8,122 nucleotides of DNA from an uncultured Clostridia bacterium (GTDB lineage Bacteria; Bacillota; Clostridia; Christensenellales; Aristaeellaceae), in contig CAKUAV010000138.1 in the NCBI GenBank assembly GCA_934636425.1, forward strand, positions 1 to 8,122, given 5' to 3'. The translations under genes and the position numbers were made by a program. Positions 6,531-8,122 of the stretch are shown piece after piece. The notes under the pieces are model-generated. The model had not been told where the DNA came from. It saw only the letters and a list, made by a program, of their open reading frames with translations, and searched no databases. Positions within the stretch are counted from its first letter, which is position 1. Every line of letters begins with the position of its first letter.

Positions 6531-6555
6531 TTGAAAATCGACGCTTTCCATTGTC

Positions 6556-6585
6556 AGTATATCCCCCCGCCCCGCCTTCTGTCCA
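6556..6585 (-). promoter_or_regulatory. Likely dapF promoter
   Basis: TGGACA (6580-6585; five of six to the -35 consensus) and TATACT (6556-6561; five of six to the -10 consensus) are 18 bases apart on the minus strand. The start would be near 6549, giving a leader of about 80 bases. The spacer is strikingly G-rich (three G runs at 6563-6576). Confidence 0.55.
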
Positions 6586-6602
6586 GCACGTTTTGGATAA
6601 AT

Positions 6603-6635
6603 TGCAAAGCGCGACGGGATATTCTCCCGCCGCGC
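6603..6635 (-). terminator. Probable terminator after the ABC exporter gene
   Basis: On the minus strand an 11-pair stem (6625-6635 with 6609-6619, one G-T pair) closes a 5-base loop, starting 16 bases after the exporter stop. It is followed by TTTGCAATTT rather than a clean T run, so termination may be partial. The strong stem and its place between a stop codon and the next promoter support the call. Confidence 0.6.
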
Positions 6636-6651
6636 AGATGGATATGTGGGG

Positions 6652-8122
6652 TCAGTCCAGTTCCTTCTTGCCGGTATACAGCTCGTAATAGCGGCCCTTC
6701 ATCTCGAGCAGCTGATCGTGGTTGCCGCGCTCTATGATCACGCCGTCCTCCAGCACCATGATCGCGTTGGCGTTGCGCACGGTCGAGAGGCGGTGCGCGA
6801 TGACGAACGTCGTGCGGTTCTTCATCAGGTGATCCATGCCGATCTCGATCAGGCGCTCCGTGCGGGTATCGACCGAGCTGGTGGCCTCGTCCAGCACCAG
6901 TATCGGCGCCTTGCTCAGCGCCGCGCGGGCGATGTTGAGCAGCTGGCGCTGACCCTGAGAGAGGTTCGCGCCGTCGCCCTCTATGCGGGTGTTGTAGCCG
7001 TCGGACAGGCGCATGATGAAGCTGTGCGCGCTCACCATCTTCGCCGTCTCGATGACCTCCTCGTCGGTCGCGTCCAGACGGCCGTAGCGGATGTTCTCCA
7101 TGATCGTGCCGGTGAACAGATGCGTGTCCTGAAGCACCATGGCGATGTTCTCGCGCAGGAAATCGCGCTTGTATTTGCGGATGTCCACGCCGTCTATCGT
7201 GATCTCGCCCTGCTGTATGTCGTAGAAGCGGTTGAGCAGGTTGGTCACAGTGGTCTTGCCCGCGCCGGTCGAGCCGACGAATGCGATCTTCTGGCCGGGC
7301 TTGGCGTAGAGCGATATGTCCTTCAAAATCACCTTGTCGGGATTGTAGCCGAAGTAGACGTGATCCAGACGGACGTTGCCCTCGATCTTTTCGGGCGCGA
7401 TGGCGTCGGGCGCGTCGGGCTCCTCCGGCGCGCGATCCATGACGTTGAACACGCGCTCAGCGCCGGCCAGCGCCGAGAATATCGTGCTGACCTGCATGGA
7501 CAGCGTGTTGATGGGCTGCGAGAACTGGCGGGCGTAGTTGACGAACACGGCCAGACCGCCGATGTCGAATTTGCCCAGCGCGCACAGTATGCCGCCCACG
7601 CCGGCCGTGATGGAATAGCTGATCTGGCTGGTGTTGCCCATGATGGGGCCCATGATGCCGCCCCAGAACATCGCGCCGATCTGCTTGTCGCGCATGTCGT
7701 CGTTGAGCATGTTGAACTCCTCGACGCAGGTGCTCTCGTGGTTGAACACCTTGATGACCTTCTGGCCGTTGACGGTCTCCTCGACATAGCCGTTGACAGC
7801 GCCCAGCGCCGCCTGCTGCGCCGAATAGTACTTGTGGCTCGCCGCGCCGATCCAGCCGCCCAGCTTCATGAACAGCGGCACAAAGACCACAGTGATCAGC
7901 GTCAGATAGACATTGGTGTAGAGCATCATGGCGAACGTGCCGATCAGCGTCACCGTGCCGGAGACGATGCTCAGCAGGCTGTTGTCCAGCATCATGCCAA
8001 TGTTGTCCACGTCGTTCGTGAAGCGGCTCATGACCTCGCCGTTGTTCTCGGTGTCGTAAAAGCGCACCGGCAGCGTCTGCAGCTTGTCGAAGAGGTCGTT
8101 GCGCAGCTTCTCGATCGCGTTC
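6652..8122 (-). CDS. ABC exporter, fused membrane and ATPase domains (5' end outside window)
   Basis: Half-transporter of the multidrug/lipid exporter type (MsbA/LmrA/Sav1866-like). 489 residues are visible; the frame is open to the right edge and reads NAIEKLRNDLFDKLQTLP before VRFYDT, a typical intracellular loop, so the GTG at 8065-8067 is internal and not the start. Family length is about 580-630, so the first one or two membrane helices are missing. Counting from the first visible residue, the membrane part runs to about 230 and the ATPase follows: Walker A GSTGAGKT (283-290), Q-loop Gln331, signature LSQGQ (387-391), Walker B ILVLDE (407-412) with the catalytic Glu412, D-loop SSVD, and His443 in AHR. 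All motifs are intact, so this site should hydrolyse ATP. Such genes often come in pairs forming heterodimers; a partner could lie beyond the right edge. Substrate cannot be told from sequence. Confidence 0.95.
   Translation of the reverse strand, partial: NAIEKLRNDLFDKLQTLPVRFYDTENNGEVMSRFTNDVDNIGMMLDNSLLSIVSGTVTLIGTFAMMLYTNVYLTLITVVFVPLFMKLGGWIGAASHKYYSAQQAALGAVNGYVEETVNGQKVIKVFNHESTCVEEFNMLNDDMRDKQIGAMFWGGIMGPIMGNTSQISYSITAGVGGILCALGKFDIGGLAVFVNYARQFSQPINTLSMQVSTIFSALAGAERVFNVMDRAPEEPDAPDAIAPEKIEGNVRLDHVYFGYNPDKVILKDISLYAKPGQKIAFVGSTGAGKTTVTNLLNRFYDIQQGEITIDGVDIRKYKRDFLRENIAMVLQDTHLFTGTIMENIRYGRLDATDEEVIETAKMVSAHSFIMRLSDGYNTRIEGDGANLSQGQRQLLNIARAALSKAPILVLDEATSSVDTRTERLIEIGMDHLMKNRTTFVIAHRLSTVRNANAIMVLEDGVIIERGNHDQLLEMKGRYYELYTGKKELD

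Noticed and set aside
6469..6549. Lysine riboswitch ahead of dapF
   Set aside because: The leader is only about 80 bases; the lysine riboswitch needs roughly 170 or more and its conserved junction is not visible.
1..8122. tRNA, rRNA, CRISPR array, insertion sequence or phage genes
   Set aside because: None seen on either strand: no regularly spaced repeats, no transposase or integrase motifs, and no gap large enough for an unnoticed rRNA. Short tRNA genes were looked for in the three gaps and not found.

Overview
The window is GC-rich bacterial DNA in which every credible gene lies on the minus strand, so transcription runs from the right edge to the left. Dense packing, strong GGAGG-type ribosome binding sites, an LplB/LplC-type sugar permease pair, a membrane-anchored Mur ligase and a dapF gene together suggest a Gram-positive, anaerobe-like Firmicute (Clostridia in the broad sense, perhaps a gut lineage) with meso-diaminopimelate peptidoglycan. 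The lineage is inference from gene style; no rRNA or other taxonomic marker is present.

In transcription order: (1) right edge to 6652, the C-terminal part of an ABC exporter (membrane domain plus ATPase), 5' end outside the window, followed by a hairpin at 6609-6635. (2) dapF (6468-5671), with its own likely promoter (6556-6585) and terminator (5604-5641). (3) A tight three-gene unit: alpha/beta hydrolase (5427-4651), membrane-anchored MurF-like ligase (4638-3040) and D-Ala-D-Ala ligase-family protein (3021-1828), with gaps of 12 and 18 bases and a strong terminator at 1784-1816. (4) An AT-rich promoter region with a consensus TTGACA box, a structured leader of about 120 bases, then two sugar-type ABC permeases: LplB-like (1588-638) and LplC-like (624 to the left edge, 3' end outside). 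No intergenic stretch exceeds 300 bases; the three longer gaps (1589-1827, 5428-5670, 6469-6651) each hold promoter and/or terminator signals.

The central theme is cell wall precursor synthesis. DapF makes meso-diaminopimelate; the Ddl-like enzyme would join two D-amino acids; the MurF-like enzyme would add that dipeptide to a wall precursor at the membrane. Whether the hydrolase acts in the same pathway is not shown by sequence. The sugar permeases form a separate uptake unit, probably with a solute-binding protein and a shared ATPase encoded elsewhere.

Nothing here is clearly a new system. The most interesting points are the departures of the Ddl-like and MurF-like proteins from textbook active-site motifs, their pairing with a hydrolase, and the structured leader ahead of the sugar permeases.
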